Below, piece after piece: positions 28,698 to 37,497 of a stretch of 64,000 nucleotides of DNA (positions within the stretch are counted from its first letter, which is position 1; each line of letters opens with the position of its first letter). Made by a program: the position numbers and the translations under genes. Origin of the DNA: Candidatus Gromoviella agglomerans (GTDB lineage: Bacteria; Pseudomonadota; Alphaproteobacteria; CAJXXZ01; G021065005). The stretch spans positions 496,001 through 560,000 of the forward strand of contig NZ_CP069247.1 of NCBI RefSeq assembly GCF_021065005.1, read 5' to 3'. A model generated the notes under the pieces. The model did no database searches, was not told the DNA's origin, and saw nothing but the letters and a program-made list of their open reading frames with translations.

Positions 28698-29561
28698 ATG
28701 TGTGCATTGAAAATTTTTAATCCCACAACTTCTAGTCAAAGAGGTTTGGTTTTGGTCAATAAAAAAGATATTTGGCGTGAAGGGCCGATGAAATCTTTGT
28801 CTTTTGGTGTTAATAAGACTGGTGGAAGAAATTCACTTGGTAGACTGACAGCGAAATATATAGGTGGTGGTCACAGAAAAGTTCTGAGAATTGTTGATTT
28901 TATTAGGAGATCTATGGCAGATGTTTCTGCTCTCGTTAAGAGGATAGAGTATGATCCTCATAGAACCTCTTACATTGCTCTTATTGAATATGAGGTTGAC
29001 ACTTTGAGTGATTCTGATGTTAGAAAAAAATCAAGATTTGCTTATATTTTAGCTCCGGCTGGTATCAGTATTGGGGATCGTATTATTTCTTCGGTTGATA
29101 ATTCTGTGTCTATATCTCCAGGAAATTCAATGCCAATTTATCGAGTTCCTATCGGTTTGCATGTTCATAACGTTGAGTTAAAAGTTGGAAAAGGTGGACA
29201 AATTGCTCGTGCTGCTGGTTCTTTTGCTGTGGTTGTGGCTAATGAAGGTGATTTTGTGATGATTAAGCTCTCTTCTGGAGAGTCTAAGATGATTCAGAAG
29301 GATTGTATGGTTACGATTGGAGTGTTATCTAATTCTGATAACAAAAATACATATTTGTCTAAAGCTGGTCGTAAACGTTGGATGGGGATTCGTCCTAGAG
29401 TTAGGGCAGTTGCAATGAATCCAGTTGATCACCCGTTGGGTGGTGGTGAAGGTAAATCTTCAGGTGGTCGTCATCCTTGTAGTAGAAGTGGTTTGAGAAA
29501 GGGTACTAAGACTAGATCTAGTAAGAAGCCAAAGCTCAATAAGTTGTTGAAGAGGGGGTGA
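28698..29561 (+). CDS. rplB: 50S ribosomal protein L2
   Basis: L2 is needed for subunit joining and peptidyl transfer. The C-terminal signature [20 protein letters not shown] includes the essential His. [19 protein letters not shown] marks the N-terminal domain. The 287-residue length is slightly above average. rpsS follows after 4 bases. Confidence 0.96.
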   Translation: MCALKIFNPTTSSQRGLVLVNKKDIWREGPMKSLSFGVNKTGGRNSLGRLTAKYIGGGHRKVLRIVDFIRRSMADVSALVKRIEYDPHRTSYIALIEYEVDTLSDSDVRKKSRFAYILAPAGISIGDRIISSVDNSVSISPGNSMPIYRVPIGLHVHNVELKVGKGGQIARAAGSFAVVVANEGDFVMIKLSSGESKMIQKDCMVTIGVLSNSDNKNTYLSKAGRKRWMGIRPRVRAVAMNPVDHPLGGGEGKSSGGRHPCSRSGLRKGTKTRSSKKPKLNKLLKRG

Positions 29562-29565
29562 TTTT

Positions 29566-29841
29566 ATGTCTCGTTCTGTTTGGAAAGGGCCTTTTGTGGA
29601 TGTTTCTTTGTTGAGGCGTTTAAAAAGAGGTGGTGATAAAGTGATTAAGACGTGGTCTAGAAGGTCTACAATTATTCCATCTTTTGTCGGTTTGACATTT
29701 ATGGTCCATAATGGTAAGTCTCATGTCCCTGTTCATGTGAATGAAAGTATGATTGGGCATAAATTGGGTGAGTTTTCGCCTACTAGAAATTTTAAAAGAG
29801 GCCATTCTGGTGATAAAAAAGCGACTAGAAAGGCTAAATGA
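29566..29841 (+). CDS. rpsS: 30S ribosomal protein S19
   Basis: S19 is a head protein that contacts S13 and the A-site finger. [32 protein letters not shown] and [12 protein letters not shown] match the family. The 91-residue length is normal. It lies between rplB and rplV. Confidence 0.96.
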   Translation: MSRSVWKGPFVDVSLLRRLKRGGDKVIKTWSRRSTIIPSFVGLTFMVHNGKSHVPVHVNESMIGHKLGEFSPTRNFKRGHSGDKKATRKAK

Positions 29842-29853
29842 TGGAGGGTTTTG

Positions 29854-30246
29854 ATGAGTGTAAATTCTGTTGTTGAAAAGCCTGAGAAGGTTTTATTGTA
29901 TAAATTGCCTGTCTTGGGAAAGGCAGTCTTGAGAGGGGTTTTTATGTCTCCTAGAAAGGCCAATGAAGTTATGTCGTTAGTTCGTGGGTTGCCTGTAAAG
30001 AATGCTCTTTCTTTACTTGGGAGGTGTCCTAGAAGAGCTGCTTCTTATCTATATAAATTGGTTAAATCTGCTGCATCGAACTCTTTGCAAAATAGAGATT
30101 ATCGTGGGGATTTATATATAGTTGAGGCTACTGTCGGAAGAGGAACTTGTGCTAAGAGGGTTGAGTTTAAGGGGCGTGGAAAAACTGGTACTCGAACTAA
30201 GATTCAGTGCTATATGAGAGTTGTTATTGGAGGTACGGAGGTTTGA
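29854..30246 (+). CDS. rplV: 50S ribosomal protein L22
   Basis: L22 has a long hairpin lining the exit tunnel. SPRKANEVMSLVRGLPVKNA and VEATVGRGTCAKRVEFKGRG are recognisable. ATG at 29854 has GGAGGG upstream and is preferred over TTG at 29851. An N-terminal extension of about 25 residues precedes the core. rpsC begins two bases after its stop. Confidence 0.94.
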   Translation: MSVNSVVEKPEKVLLYKLPVLGKAVLRGVFMSPRKANEVMSLVRGLPVKNALSLLGRCPRRAASYLYKLVKSAASNSLQNRDYRGDLYIVEATVGRGTCAKRVEFKGRGKTGTRTKIQCYMRVVIGGTEV

Positions 30247-30247
30247 T

Positions 30248-30925
30248 ATGGGACAAAAGGTAAATCCAATTAGTTTTAGATTGGGTGTGAATCATACTTG
30301 GAATTCAAGGTGGTTTGTTAGTAAGGTTGATTATTCTAAGTTTTTGGCTCGTGACTTGAGAATTCGTGATATTGTTATTCAGCATTTTCCTTCTGGCGTT
30401 GTTTCAGATATTTTTATAGAGAAGATGCCTAAAAAACTTGTCATAACTATTAGGTCAAGTAGGGCGTCTATGCTTTTGGGTAAAAAGGGATCTCAAATCG
30501 AATCTTTACATAAAAAGCTTCTTCCTGTTGTGAGTTTTTATGCTCCAGGTGATGATATTAGCATTAGTGTTATTGAAATTTCGACTCCAGATCTTGATGT
30601 TGTTGCAATTTCTGCTGGAATTGCTCGTCAATTGGAGAAGCGTGCATCTTTTCGGCGAGTTATGAAGAGGGCTATGCAGTTGGCTGTGAAAGCTGGAGCT
30701 CGTGGTATAAAGATAATTTGTTCCGGGCGTCTTGGTGGAGCTGATATTGCTCGTTCTGAAAAGGTTTCGTATGGCTCTGTGCCTTTACATACTCTTCGAG
30801 CTGATATAAACTACTCGGAATCTGTTGCTAAGACTGCGTATGGTACGATTGGAGTTAAAGTTTGGGTTTATTTCTCTGATGTTAGTTCGTATAATCCTTC
30901 AGCGTACGATAGAAGGTTGAGTTAG
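30248..30925 (+). CDS. rpsC: 30S ribosomal protein S3
   Basis: S3 has KH domains that line the mRNA entry. The start MGQKVNPISFRLGVNHTWNS at 30248 is canonical and has GGAGG upstream. The KH segment is ASMLLGKKGSQIESL and the C-terminal domain contains GARGIKIICSGRLGGADIAR. The length (225) is normal. Confidence 0.96.
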   Translation: MGQKVNPISFRLGVNHTWNSRWFVSKVDYSKFLARDLRIRDIVIQHFPSGVVSDIFIEKMPKKLVITIRSSRASMLLGKKGSQIESLHKKLLPVVSFYAPGDDISISVIEISTPDLDVVAISAGIARQLEKRASFRRVMKRAMQLAVKAGARGIKIICSGRLGGADIARSEKVSYGSVPLHTLRADINYSESVAKTAYGTIGVKVWVYFSDVSSYNPSAYDRRLS

Positions 30926-30935
30926 GGGTGGTGAT

Positions 30936-31388
30936 ATGTTTTTTCCAAAGAAGACAAAATATAGAAAATTTATGAAAGGCCGAATTCACGGAATTAATAC
31001 AAAAGGAGCGACCTTGAGTTATGGAGTAGGCTCTGTAAAGTCTGGTGTTAGTGGGTGTTATGGATTAAAAGCTCTTACGCCTGGGAGAGTCACTTCTAGA
31101 GAAATAGAGTCTGCCAGAATGGCTGTAAAAAAAATTGCTCGCTCTGGTCGTTTGTGGATAAGGATTTTTCCTGATATCGCTGTTTCTGGAAAGCCTGCAG
31201 AAGTGCGTATGGGTAAGGGAAAAGGTGATATTGATAGGTGGGTGTGTAGAGTTAAGCCTGGTACAATTATATTTGAGATAGATGGCGTTGAGTTTGATTC
31301 TGCTAAAGCTGCTCTTGAGATGGCGGCGAATAAATTGTCTGTATGTGCCAAAGTTGTTAGTATTTTGGATAGTGGAATGTTGGTTTAG
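30936..31388 (+). CDS. rplP: 50S ribosomal protein L16
   Basis: L16 helps place A-site tRNA. The start FFPKKTKYRKFMKGRIHG and the block PAEVRMGKGKGDIDRWVCRV are diagnostic. The 150 residues exceed the usual ~137, with the excess in the central and C-terminal parts. rpmC follows after 11 bases with a GGAGG site. Confidence 0.95.
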   Translation: MFFPKKTKYRKFMKGRIHGINTKGATLSYGVGSVKSGVSGCYGLKALTPGRVTSREIESARMAVKKIARSGRLWIRIFPDIAVSGKPAEVRMGKGKGDIDRWVCRVKPGTIIFEIDGVEFDSAKAALEMAANKLSVCAKVVSILDSGMLV

Positions 31389-31399
31389 GAGGTAATCAT

Positions 31400-31582
31400 A
31401 TGGGGTTAAAGTTTAGTAATGTTAATATTGATTCTGAGGTTATGAGCTTGAAGTTGCAGATGTATTTTTTGAGATGTAAGTCTGTTGTGGGTGAAGCTCC
31501 TCCTTCTCACGTTTTTAAGAAATTGAGGCGTGATATTGCGAGATCTATTCATAAATCTCTTGTTGGAGGTGGGAATGTCTAA
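31400..31582 (+). CDS. rpmC: 50S ribosomal protein L29
   Basis: L29 is a small tunnel-exit protein. The 60-residue product has the length and helical pattern of the family, with the C-terminal block KLRRDIARSIHKSL matching the usual IARIKTxL region. The N-terminal half is weakly conserved. Position between rplP and rpsQ supports the call. It overlaps rpsQ by eight bases. Confidence 0.85.
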   Translation: MGLKFSNVNIDSEVMSLKLQMYFLRCKSVVGEAPPSHVFKKLRRDIARSIHKSLVGGGNV

Positions 31583-31823
31583 GAAAGTCTTAAGTGGAGT
31601 TGTTGTAAGGTCCAATGGAGATAAGACCATTTATGTTTTGGTAACAGATGTTCGGCCTCACCCTTTGTATAAAAAGGTTATGAGTGTTTCTAAGAAATAT
31701 CCCGTTCATAATCCAAGAAATGTAGATTATGCTTTGCATTCAGTGGTAAATATAGTTGAATCAAGGCCGTTTTCAAAGACCAAGAAATGGTGTGTAGTTT
31801 ATAATGATGGAGTTTTGTCATGA
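31575..31823 (+). CDS. rpsQ: 30S ribosomal protein S17
   Basis: S17 is an early-binding 16S rRNA protein. SKKVLSGVVVRSNGDKTIYV and VRPHPLYKKVMSVSKKYPVH are typical. I place the start at ATG 31575 because the 15 upstream in-frame residues lie in rpmC and a GGAGG precedes this ATG. The stop overlaps rplN. Confidence 0.94.
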   Translation: MSKKVLSGVVVRSNGDKTIYVLVTDVRPHPLYKKVMSVSKKYPVHNPRNVDYALHSVVNIVESRPFSKTKKWCVVYNDGVLS

Positions 31824-32179
31824 TTAGAATGGAAAGTTGTTTATCTGTGATCGATAATACAGGCGCTAAAATTGTTAAATGTATTAAGGTTTTAGGTGGA
31901 TCTCGAAGGAAGTTCGCAAAAGTTGGCGATATAATTGTTGCTTCAGTTCAGGAAGTCACTCCTGATTCATCAGTAAAGAAAGGAGCGGTTGTTAAGGTTG
32001 CTATAGTTAGTACAAAGAATCGCATTCCTAGATTTGGTGGAGTTTTTGTGAGATTTGACACTAATGCGGCGGTGATTGTTTCAGCTCAAGGTGCTATGGT
32101 TGGGACTCGTGTTCTTAAGCCAATTTCAAGATTGGTTAAAGTGGATAAAGTTGCTTCAAGGGCGATGGAGGTGATATGA
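31820..32179 (+). CDS. rplN: 50S ribosomal protein L14
   Basis: L14 lies at the subunit interface, where the silencing factor RsfS binds. MIRMESCLSVIDNTGAKIVK and VIVSTKN-like and RFDTNAAVIV blocks are intact. The length (119) is normal. It overlaps both neighbours by four bases (ATGA). Confidence 0.95.
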   Translation: MIRMESCLSVIDNTGAKIVKCIKVLGGSRRKFAKVGDIIVASVQEVTPDSSVKKGAVVKVAIVSTKNRIPRFGGVFVRFDTNAAVIVSAQGAMVGTRVLKPISRLVKVDKVASRAMEVI

Positions 32180-32505
32180 GTTGGAAAGTTGTGGTTGGTG
32201 ATTTTGTTGAAGTTATCTATGGTTCTTACAAGGGTTATAGGGGTAACGTGATGAAGGTTGATAGGTCGTCCAATATGGTTATGGTTTCTGGAGCTTGTAT
32301 GCGAGTAAAACATAAGAAGCCTTCTGATGGGAATCCTGGAGAAGTTATTCGCTCTGAGTCATTTATTCATAAATCCAATGTTATGCATATTATGCAGGAT
32401 GGTTCGCTTTCTAGAGTTGGTTTTAGATTTAAGGATTATAATGGAAAGAAGGTGAAAGTGAGGTTTTTTAAGAAAAATTCTGAGGAGGTGAAGTATGTCC
32501 GATAA
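32176..32505 (+). CDS. rplX: 50S ribosomal protein L24
   Basis: L24 initiates 50S assembly. The KOW segment is GDFVEVIYGSYKGYRGNVMK. Later blocks include KHKKPSDGNPGEVIRSESF and HKSNVMHI. The 109-residue length is normal. It overlaps rplN and rplE. Confidence 0.94.
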   Translation: MSWKVVVGDFVEVIYGSYKGYRGNVMKVDRSSNMVMVSGACMRVKHKKPSDGNPGEVIRSESFIHKSNVMHIMQDGSLSRVGFRFKDYNGKKVKVRFFKKNSEEVKYVR

Positions 32506-33058
32506 TGTTTCTTCTTATTTGAGGAATATATACGAAACTGTTACTGTGCCAGCTTTAAGAGAAAAATTTGGTTATGGAAATTTGTTTCAGGTTCCAAAGA
32601 TAGTCAAAGTTTCGTTAACAGTTGGTGTGTCTCCTAAGCTGGGCAAAGATGTATTTGAAAATGTTTCACAAGATTTGAGAATGATATCTGGGCAAAGTCC
32701 TATGATATGCAAGGCCAGGCGTTCTATTGCAGGTTTTGGTATTAGAGAGGGTATGAATATAGGTGTCATGGTTACTTTGCGTGGCAACAGAATGTATAAT
32801 TTTCTCGAAAAATTGATTTATTATGCATTGCCTAGAGTCCGTGATTTTAAAGGTTTTTCATCAAGTGGGTTTGATGGTAATGGTAATTATTCTTTTGGCC
32901 TCCCTGATCGTCATGTTTTTTTGGAAGCAAATAGTCATTTACTTGACAAGCCTGGTATATCGGTTACTATAGTTACTAATTCTTCTAATGATGTTCAAGT
33001 GATGCATATGCTTCAATCTTTGGGAATCCCTTTTATTTCTTGGAGGGTAAATGGCTAA
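32495..33058 (+). CDS. rplE: 50S ribosomal protein L5
   Basis: L5 binds 5S rRNA in the central protuberance. The block YGNLFQVPKIVKVSLTVGV, then KARRSIAGFGIREGMNIGVM and LPRVRDFKGFSSSGFDGNGN are characteristic. The length (187) is normal. ATG at 32495 has GAGGAGGTG upstream inside rplX. The stop overlaps rpsN by eight bases. Confidence 0.96.
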   Translation: MSDNVSSYLRNIYETVTVPALREKFGYGNLFQVPKIVKVSLTVGVSPKLGKDVFENVSQDLRMISGQSPMICKARRSIAGFGIREGMNIGVMVTLRGNRMYNFLEKLIYYALPRVRDFKGFSSSGFDGNGNYSFGLPDRHVFLEANSHLLDKPGISVTIVTNSSNDVQVMHMLQSLGIPFISWRVNG

Positions 33059-33356
33059 AGTTTCTTCTATTGAAAAGAATAATTATCGTGCCACTTTGGT
33101 GAAAAAATATGACAAGAAGAGGTCTGCACTGAAGTCAATAATTATGGATAAATCTTTGCCTTTGTCAGATAGGTATGCTGCTTCGATGAAAATGGCAAAA
33201 TTGCCTAGATATTCTTCTAAGATTTGTTTGGTAAATCGTTGTGCTATTACTGGTAGATCGAGAGGTGTGTATAGAAAGAGGTTTGGTGGAATATCGAGGA
33301 TTATGCTTAGAAAGCTTGCTTCGTTTGGTTTATTAAATGGTGTTGTAAAGGCTTGA
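33051..33356 (+). CDS. rpsN: 30S ribosomal protein S14 (zinc-free type)
   Basis: S14 is a 30S head protein. MAKVSSIEKNNYRATLVKKY and the C-terminal NRCAITGRSRGVYRKRFGGI are diagnostic. The CxxC pairs of the zinc-binding form are absent, and the 101-residue length fits the long zinc-free form. GGAGG precedes the ATG at 33051. Confidence 0.95.
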   Translation: MAKVSSIEKNNYRATLVKKYDKKRSALKSIIMDKSLPLSDRYAASMKMAKLPRYSSKICLVNRCAITGRSRGVYRKRFGGISRIMLRKLASFGLLNGVVKA

Positions 33357-33371
33357 TTTTGGAGGTATAAG

Positions 33372-33755
33372 ATGGATATTGTTGCTGATATGTTGACGAG
33401 AATAAGAAACGCTTGCATCGCTCGTCATAAAACTGTTGATGTAATTTTTTCAAAATTAAATCGAAATATTCTTGATGTTATGCGTAAGCAAGGTTATATT
33501 GCTGATTATAGTTTTATTAAATCTGGCGTGAGAGAAATGCTTAGGGTGCAATTGAGGTATTTTGAGAAAAATCCCGTTATTTCTATAATAAAGAAAGTTT
33601 CTTTGCCTGGTTGTAGGATGTACGCTGGTTGCAGATCTTTGTTTGATGATAGGCGTGGTTTGTATATATTGTCTACTTCTAAGGGTGTAATGTCTCAATT
33701 TGAGGCTTTTTATGATCATAAAGTTGGTGGAGAGGTTTTGTGTTATGTTTTTTGA
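33372..33755 (+). CDS. rpsH: 30S ribosomal protein S8
   Basis: S8 is a primary 16S rRNA binder and, in other bacteria, the repressor of the spc operon. DIVADMLTRIRNACIARHKTV is the usual start. The C-terminal signature STSKGVMSQFEAFYDHKVGG with EVLCYVF is clear. The length (127) is near normal. It overlaps rplF by 11 bases. Confidence 0.94.
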   Translation: MDIVADMLTRIRNACIARHKTVDVIFSKLNRNILDVMRKQGYIADYSFIKSGVREMLRVQLRYFEKNPVISIIKKVSLPGCRMYAGCRSLFDDRRGLYILSTSKGVMSQFEAFYDHKVGGEVLCYVF

Positions 33756-34341
33756 TTGTTCTGACGTTTCTTTTAAGCCATCTCAGTCTAGAGTTGCTTG
33801 TAATTTTCTAAATATTGATGGAGTGGATGTTTCTATAAGTGCTGATTCTGTTCTTTCTGTGAAAGGGCCTAAGGGGGATCTTTTTTTTAAAATTCCTAAT
33901 GGAGTTCGATTTTATAAAGATCAGTCAAAAGTATTTGTTAGTGAAGTTTCTGAGAATTTTGTTAGCATCGCTGGAACTGTTCGTAGCGTTGTTAATAATA
34001 TGATAATTGGTGTGAAGGATGGGTTTTTTAAGACATTAAAGCTATCTGGAGTCGGTTTTAAAGTTTCAAGTAGTGATGGAAATCTTGTGATGAATATTGG
34101 TTATAGCCATCAGGTTGTTTTCCCTCTGCCAAAAGGTATTTCTGTTTCTTTAATTTCTCAAACTGCTTTTTCTTTGCATTCTATTGATTGTGTGCTTCTA
34201 GGTGATATTGTTCATAAAATAAAATCTCTTAGAAAGCCTGAGCCTTACAAAGGTCGTGGTATTTTTGAAGAGGGTCATTCTATAATTTTGAAGGAAGTTA
34301 AGAAAAAATCTGCAACTGTAAAGGAGGCTAAGAAGAAATGA
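33745..34341 (+). CDS. rplF: 50S ribosomal protein L6
   Basis: L6 sits near the sarcin-ricin loop. VLSVKGPKGDLFFKIP and KPEPYKGRGIFEEGH mark the two alpha-beta repeats. The N-terminus (MFFDCSDVSFKPSQSR) lacks the usual MSRIGKKPI start and is longer. I use ATG at 33745, since the frame further upstream lies in rpsH. The C-terminus ends in a Lys-rich tail. The product has 198 residues. Confidence 0.92.
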   Translation: MFFDCSDVSFKPSQSRVACNFLNIDGVDVSISADSVLSVKGPKGDLFFKIPNGVRFYKDQSKVFVSEVSENFVSIAGTVRSVVNNMIIGVKDGFFKTLKLSGVGFKVSSSDGNLVMNIGYSHQVVFPLPKGISVSLISQTAFSLHSIDCVLLGDIVHKIKSLRKPEPYKGRGIFEEGHSIILKEVKKKSATVKEAKKK

Positions 34342-34724
34342 CGATTAATTCTGTGTATTTTGCTAGAAAGCTTAGATCAGTAAGGGTTAGGAAAAAGTTG
34401 AAACAGGTGTCTGGTGATAGTCTCAGGCTTTCTATTTTTAGATCCAACCGTCATATAGAGGTTCAACTTATAGATGATTCTCAAGGTAAGACCCTGTTGT
34501 GTGTTTCAACTTTGCAGAAATGGTTTTCTGGCTCTGGATCTACTGTTGAAGCTGCTGAAAAACTCGGTAAAAAGTTTAGTGAGCTTTATCAGGCGATTGG
34601 TTCGCCAGATTTATATTTTGATAGAGGTTGTTATTCTTATCATGGTAGAGTAAAATCTTTTGTTGATTCTGCTATTAGTGCTGGGTTGATTTTGCGTAAG
34701 CAGAAATCGTCCGTAAATAGTTGA
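34338..34724 (+). CDS. rplR: 50S ribosomal protein L18
   Basis: L18 binds 5S rRNA with L5. RVRKKLKQVSGDSLRLSIFR and SNRHIEVQLIDDSQGKTLLC match the family; the block GRVKSFVDSAISAGL replaces the usual GRVKALADAAREAGL. The 128 residues are slightly over average. It overlaps the rplF stop by four bases. Confidence 0.95.
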   Translation: MTINSVYFARKLRSVRVRKKLKQVSGDSLRLSIFRSNRHIEVQLIDDSQGKTLLCVSTLQKWFSGSGSTVEAAEKLGKKFSELYQAIGSPDLYFDRGCYSYHGRVKSFVDSAISAGLILRKQKSSVNS

Positions 34725-34746
34725 GTTTTAGAGGAGGGAGTTTTTT

Positions 34747-35259
34747 ATGGCGAGATCTAAATTAAGTGAAGATACTAAGCGTTATGTTATATCTGTTAAC
34801 AGGACTACAAAAGTTGTTAAGGGTGGTGCGAATTTTTCTTTTTCGAGTTTTGTTGTTGTTGGAGATGGAAACGGTCGTGTTGGTGTTGGATTTGGGAAAG
34901 CTAAAGAAGTTGCTGATGCTACTAGAAAAGCTACGGATTATGCGGCGAATTCTATGATATTTATTCCGTTAAAAGAAAAAAGAACCGTGTATTATAGTTT
35001 TTTGGGTAAAAGTGGTGCTTCTTCTGTGTTTGTTCAGCCAGCGCCTGCTGGTAGTGGAATACGCTCTTCCAGAGTGTCTCGGTGTATTTTTGAAGCTCTT
35101 GGGGTGAAAGATGTTGTGGCGAAGTGTATTGGTAGTCATAACCCGTTAAATGTTGCTAAAGCTGTTCTGAATGCTCTTGTTTCTATAAAATCCCCTACTT
35201 TCATGAAGAAAATGAGGGGTAAGAAATTTCATGGAGGTAATGATGAGTCTGTTGAATAA
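34747..35259 (+). CDS. rpsE: 30S ribosomal protein S5
   Basis: S5 lies at the mRNA entry and affects decoding fidelity. FSFSSFVVVGDGNGRVGVG and APAGSGIRSSRVSRCIFEAL are typical. GAGGAGGGAG precedes ATG at 34747. The stop lies inside rplO. The gene for L30 (rpmD), normally next, is missing. Confidence 0.95.
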   Translation: MARSKLSEDTKRYVISVNRTTKVVKGGANFSFSSFVVVGDGNGRVGVGFGKAKEVADATRKATDYAANSMIFIPLKEKRTVYYSFLGKSGASSVFVQPAPAGSGIRSSRVSRCIFEALGVKDVVAKCIGSHNPLNVAKAVLNALVSIKSPTFMKKMRGKKFHGGNDESVE

Positions 35260-35698
35260 TTTGCCAAAATCTTATGGAGTGGGAAAAAAAAGGAAAAGAA
35301 TTGGCCGTGGTATAGGTTCTGGAAAGGGAAAGACGGCTGGATTTGGTCATAAAGGTCAAAAAGCTCGCTCTGGCGTTGCTGTTAAGGGATTTGAGGGTGG
35401 CCAGACGCCTATTCATATGAGGCTGCCTAAGAGAGGATTTGTTAGTCATGTCAAAAAGGATGATTTTGCCATTACTTTGCGTTCTATTCAAGGGTTAATT
35501 GATTCAAAGAGGATTTCTTCCGATGTGATTGACATTTCGATTTTGAGATCAATAGGTCTGGTTGGTGAAAAGAGTAAGCTCAGAATTATTGGTAATTATG
35601 GTCTTGTTTCTTCGTTGAAGTTTAATGTTCATCATTGTAGTACTGGCGCGAAAGAGATGATCATTAGATCTGGCGGTAGTGTAAATTTGGTTGGTTGA
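35243..35698 (+). CDS. rplO: 50S ribosomal protein L15
   Basis: L15 is a late 50S assembly protein. KRKRIGRGIGSGKGKTAGFG and GQKARSGVAVKGFEGGQTPI are diagnostic. GGAGG at 35233-35237 sets the start at ATG 35243 (or 35240); the in-frame ATG at 35231 overlaps that site and is unlikely. It overlaps the end of rpsE by 17 bases. secY follows by one base. Confidence 0.95.
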   Translation: MSLLNNLPKSYGVGKKRKRIGRGIGSGKGKTAGFGHKGQKARSGVAVKGFEGGQTPIHMRLPKRGFVSHVKKDDFAITLRSIQGLIDSKRISSDVIDISILRSIGLVGEKSKLRIIGNYGLVSSLKFNVHHCSTGAKEMIIRSGGSVNLVG

Positions 35699-35699
35699 A

Positions 35700-37040
35700 A
35701 TGTCTGTATCTAGATTGAATGCTAAGAAATTTGATCCTTATGCTCACCTAAATGAGTCTAATGTTTCTGATTTGTTCCGTAGGGTTTTTTATACTTTATT
35801 TATACTTTTAATATGTAGAATTGGTGTTCATATTCCTCTTCCTGGCGTAAGGTCTGATGTTGTATTGGAATTGGTCCGTAGTAGCGGTGCCGGTTTGTTG
35901 GGTATGTTTGATATGTTTTCAGGTGGAGCAGTCTCCAATATGTCTATCATGGCCTTGGGTCTGATGCCCTACATATCTTCTAGCATAATAGTACAATTGT
36001 TTTCGGTGGTGTCTCCTTATTTAAAGGATTTGAAAAAATCTGGTGGTGAGGTTGGTCAGAGAAAAATTAATCAATATACCCGCTATGGAGCTGTTTTTAT
36101 AGGTTTGTTCCAGTCTTTTGCTGTTGCAAATGGACTTGAAGTTTTGTCTTCACACTCTGGTATGATGGCAGTTCCTTATCCTGGCTTCTTTTTTAAATTC
36201 ACATCAGTTATCAGTCTTGTATCTGGTACGTTATTTTTGGTCTGGTTGGGTGAACGTATATCAGCTAGAGGAATAGGTAATGGATCTTCTATGATAATAT
36301 ACGCTGGAATAGTTTCAAATTTGCCACAATCTGCTTATAGAACAATTGAATTGGGTAAAATTGGTGCTGTTTCTAGCTTTATTATGATTGCAGTTCTTGT
36401 TTCAGTGATTTTTATCATATTATTTATAGTTTTCTTTGAAAAAGCCATTAGAAAAGTGCCATTTTTTCATGCTAGACATAATGTTCAAGGTTCGGTTAAT
36501 AGATCTTCTTACATTCCAATCAAGGTAAATATGTCTGGAGTGTTGCCACCGATATTTGCAGGTGCTTTGTTGGGTATACCTCAGATTTTGATTCAATTTT
36601 TCGGCTCTTCTGATATGTGGTTTGTTTCATTTATGTTGAGGATTTTGTCTCATGGGCATCCGGTTTTTATAGTTTTATATATATCGTTGATAGTCTTTTT
36701 TTCATTTTTTTATGCTCCTATTATATTTAATACTGAGCAGATTGCTAATGAAATGCGCAAAAGTGGAGCATCTATTGATGGTATGAGGGCTGGTGATAAA
36801 ACTAAGGAATATTTGGATCATATTTTAAATAGATTGACATTTATAGGTGCATTTTATATATCTGCTATTTGTATTATACCTGAATTGATTTTATCAATAG
36901 TTTCTTTACAATTTTATCTTGGTGGTACTAGCATGCTTATTATTGTTGGTGTCAGCATTGAGGTTATGACACAAGTTGCATCTTATCTTTTGGGCTCTAA
37001 GTACGCACATATTGTAAATAAACCATGGTTAAGAAATTAG
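35700..37040 (+). CDS. secY: Preprotein translocase subunit SecY
   Basis: SecY is the protein-conducting channel. Ten hydrophobic segments are present. GVHIPLPGV, FDMFSGGAVSNMSIMALGLM and GIGNGSSMIIYAGIVSNLP are conserved blocks, and the C-terminus has GGTSMLIIVGVSIEV. ATG at 35700 is preferred over the in-frame TTG at 35691, which lies in the rplO end. The length (446) is normal. It is the last gene of the ribosomal cluster. Confidence 0.96.
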   Translation: MSVSRLNAKKFDPYAHLNESNVSDLFRRVFYTLFILLICRIGVHIPLPGVRSDVVLELVRSSGAGLLGMFDMFSGGAVSNMSIMALGLMPYISSSIIVQLFSVVSPYLKDLKKSGGEVGQRKINQYTRYGAVFIGLFQSFAVANGLEVLSSHSGMMAVPYPGFFFKFTSVISLVSGTLFLVWLGERISARGIGNGSSMIIYAGIVSNLPQSAYRTIELGKIGAVSSFIMIAVLVSVIFIILFIVFFEKAIRKVPFFHARHNVQGSVNRSSYIPIKVNMSGVLPPIFAGALLGIPQILIQFFGSSDMWFVSFMLRILSHGHPVFIVLYISLIVFFSFFYAPIIFNTEQIANEMRKSGASIDGMRAGDKTKEYLDHILNRLTFIGAFYISAICIIPELILSIVSLQFYLGGTSMLIIVGVSIEVMTQVASYLLGSKYAHIVNKPWLRN

Positions 37041-37497
37041 TTGGTAGTTTTTGAGAAAATTTTATTGTAAAAGATGATTTAGCTTTGATAGAAGTTATGT
37101 TATATCTGAGATGTTATATTGACTTATTCTAATTAATATGGAAGTGAGTATTTTCGTTACTCTAATCATATGCGCTGCTTGCACATGATAAAATCGAAAC
37201 TTTTATATGATATAAAAAATCTTATATTACATTAACATAAAATGGATGCTATTAAGATTGATACGATCATGTAATCGAAATTTTTTACTATAATATATAA
37301 AAATCGAAAAATTTGAGCAAAGTGATATGAAAAAATTGTAAAGTATCTTAGTTATTTATCTTGTGCCGAAAGCTTTTTTTTGTGTGATTTTATCAGATAT
37401 TATGTTATCTTTATGGTTTTTGATATTTTCATTTATTTGATTTTATTTGATTTTATTGATATAAAAATACATATATTTTTTATAAAACATTTGTACG
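37041..37497. other. Non-coding gap between secY and adk
   Basis: This 457-base AT-rich stretch has no ORF I can support. An imperfect direct repeat is visible: AATCGAAACTTTTATATGAT near 37190 and AATCGAAATTTTTTACTATA near 37273, each followed by a T/A-rich tail ending AAAAATC. TTGATA and TATAAA (spacing 19) just before adk could be its promoter. In most bacteria adk follows secY directly. Confidence 0.55.
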
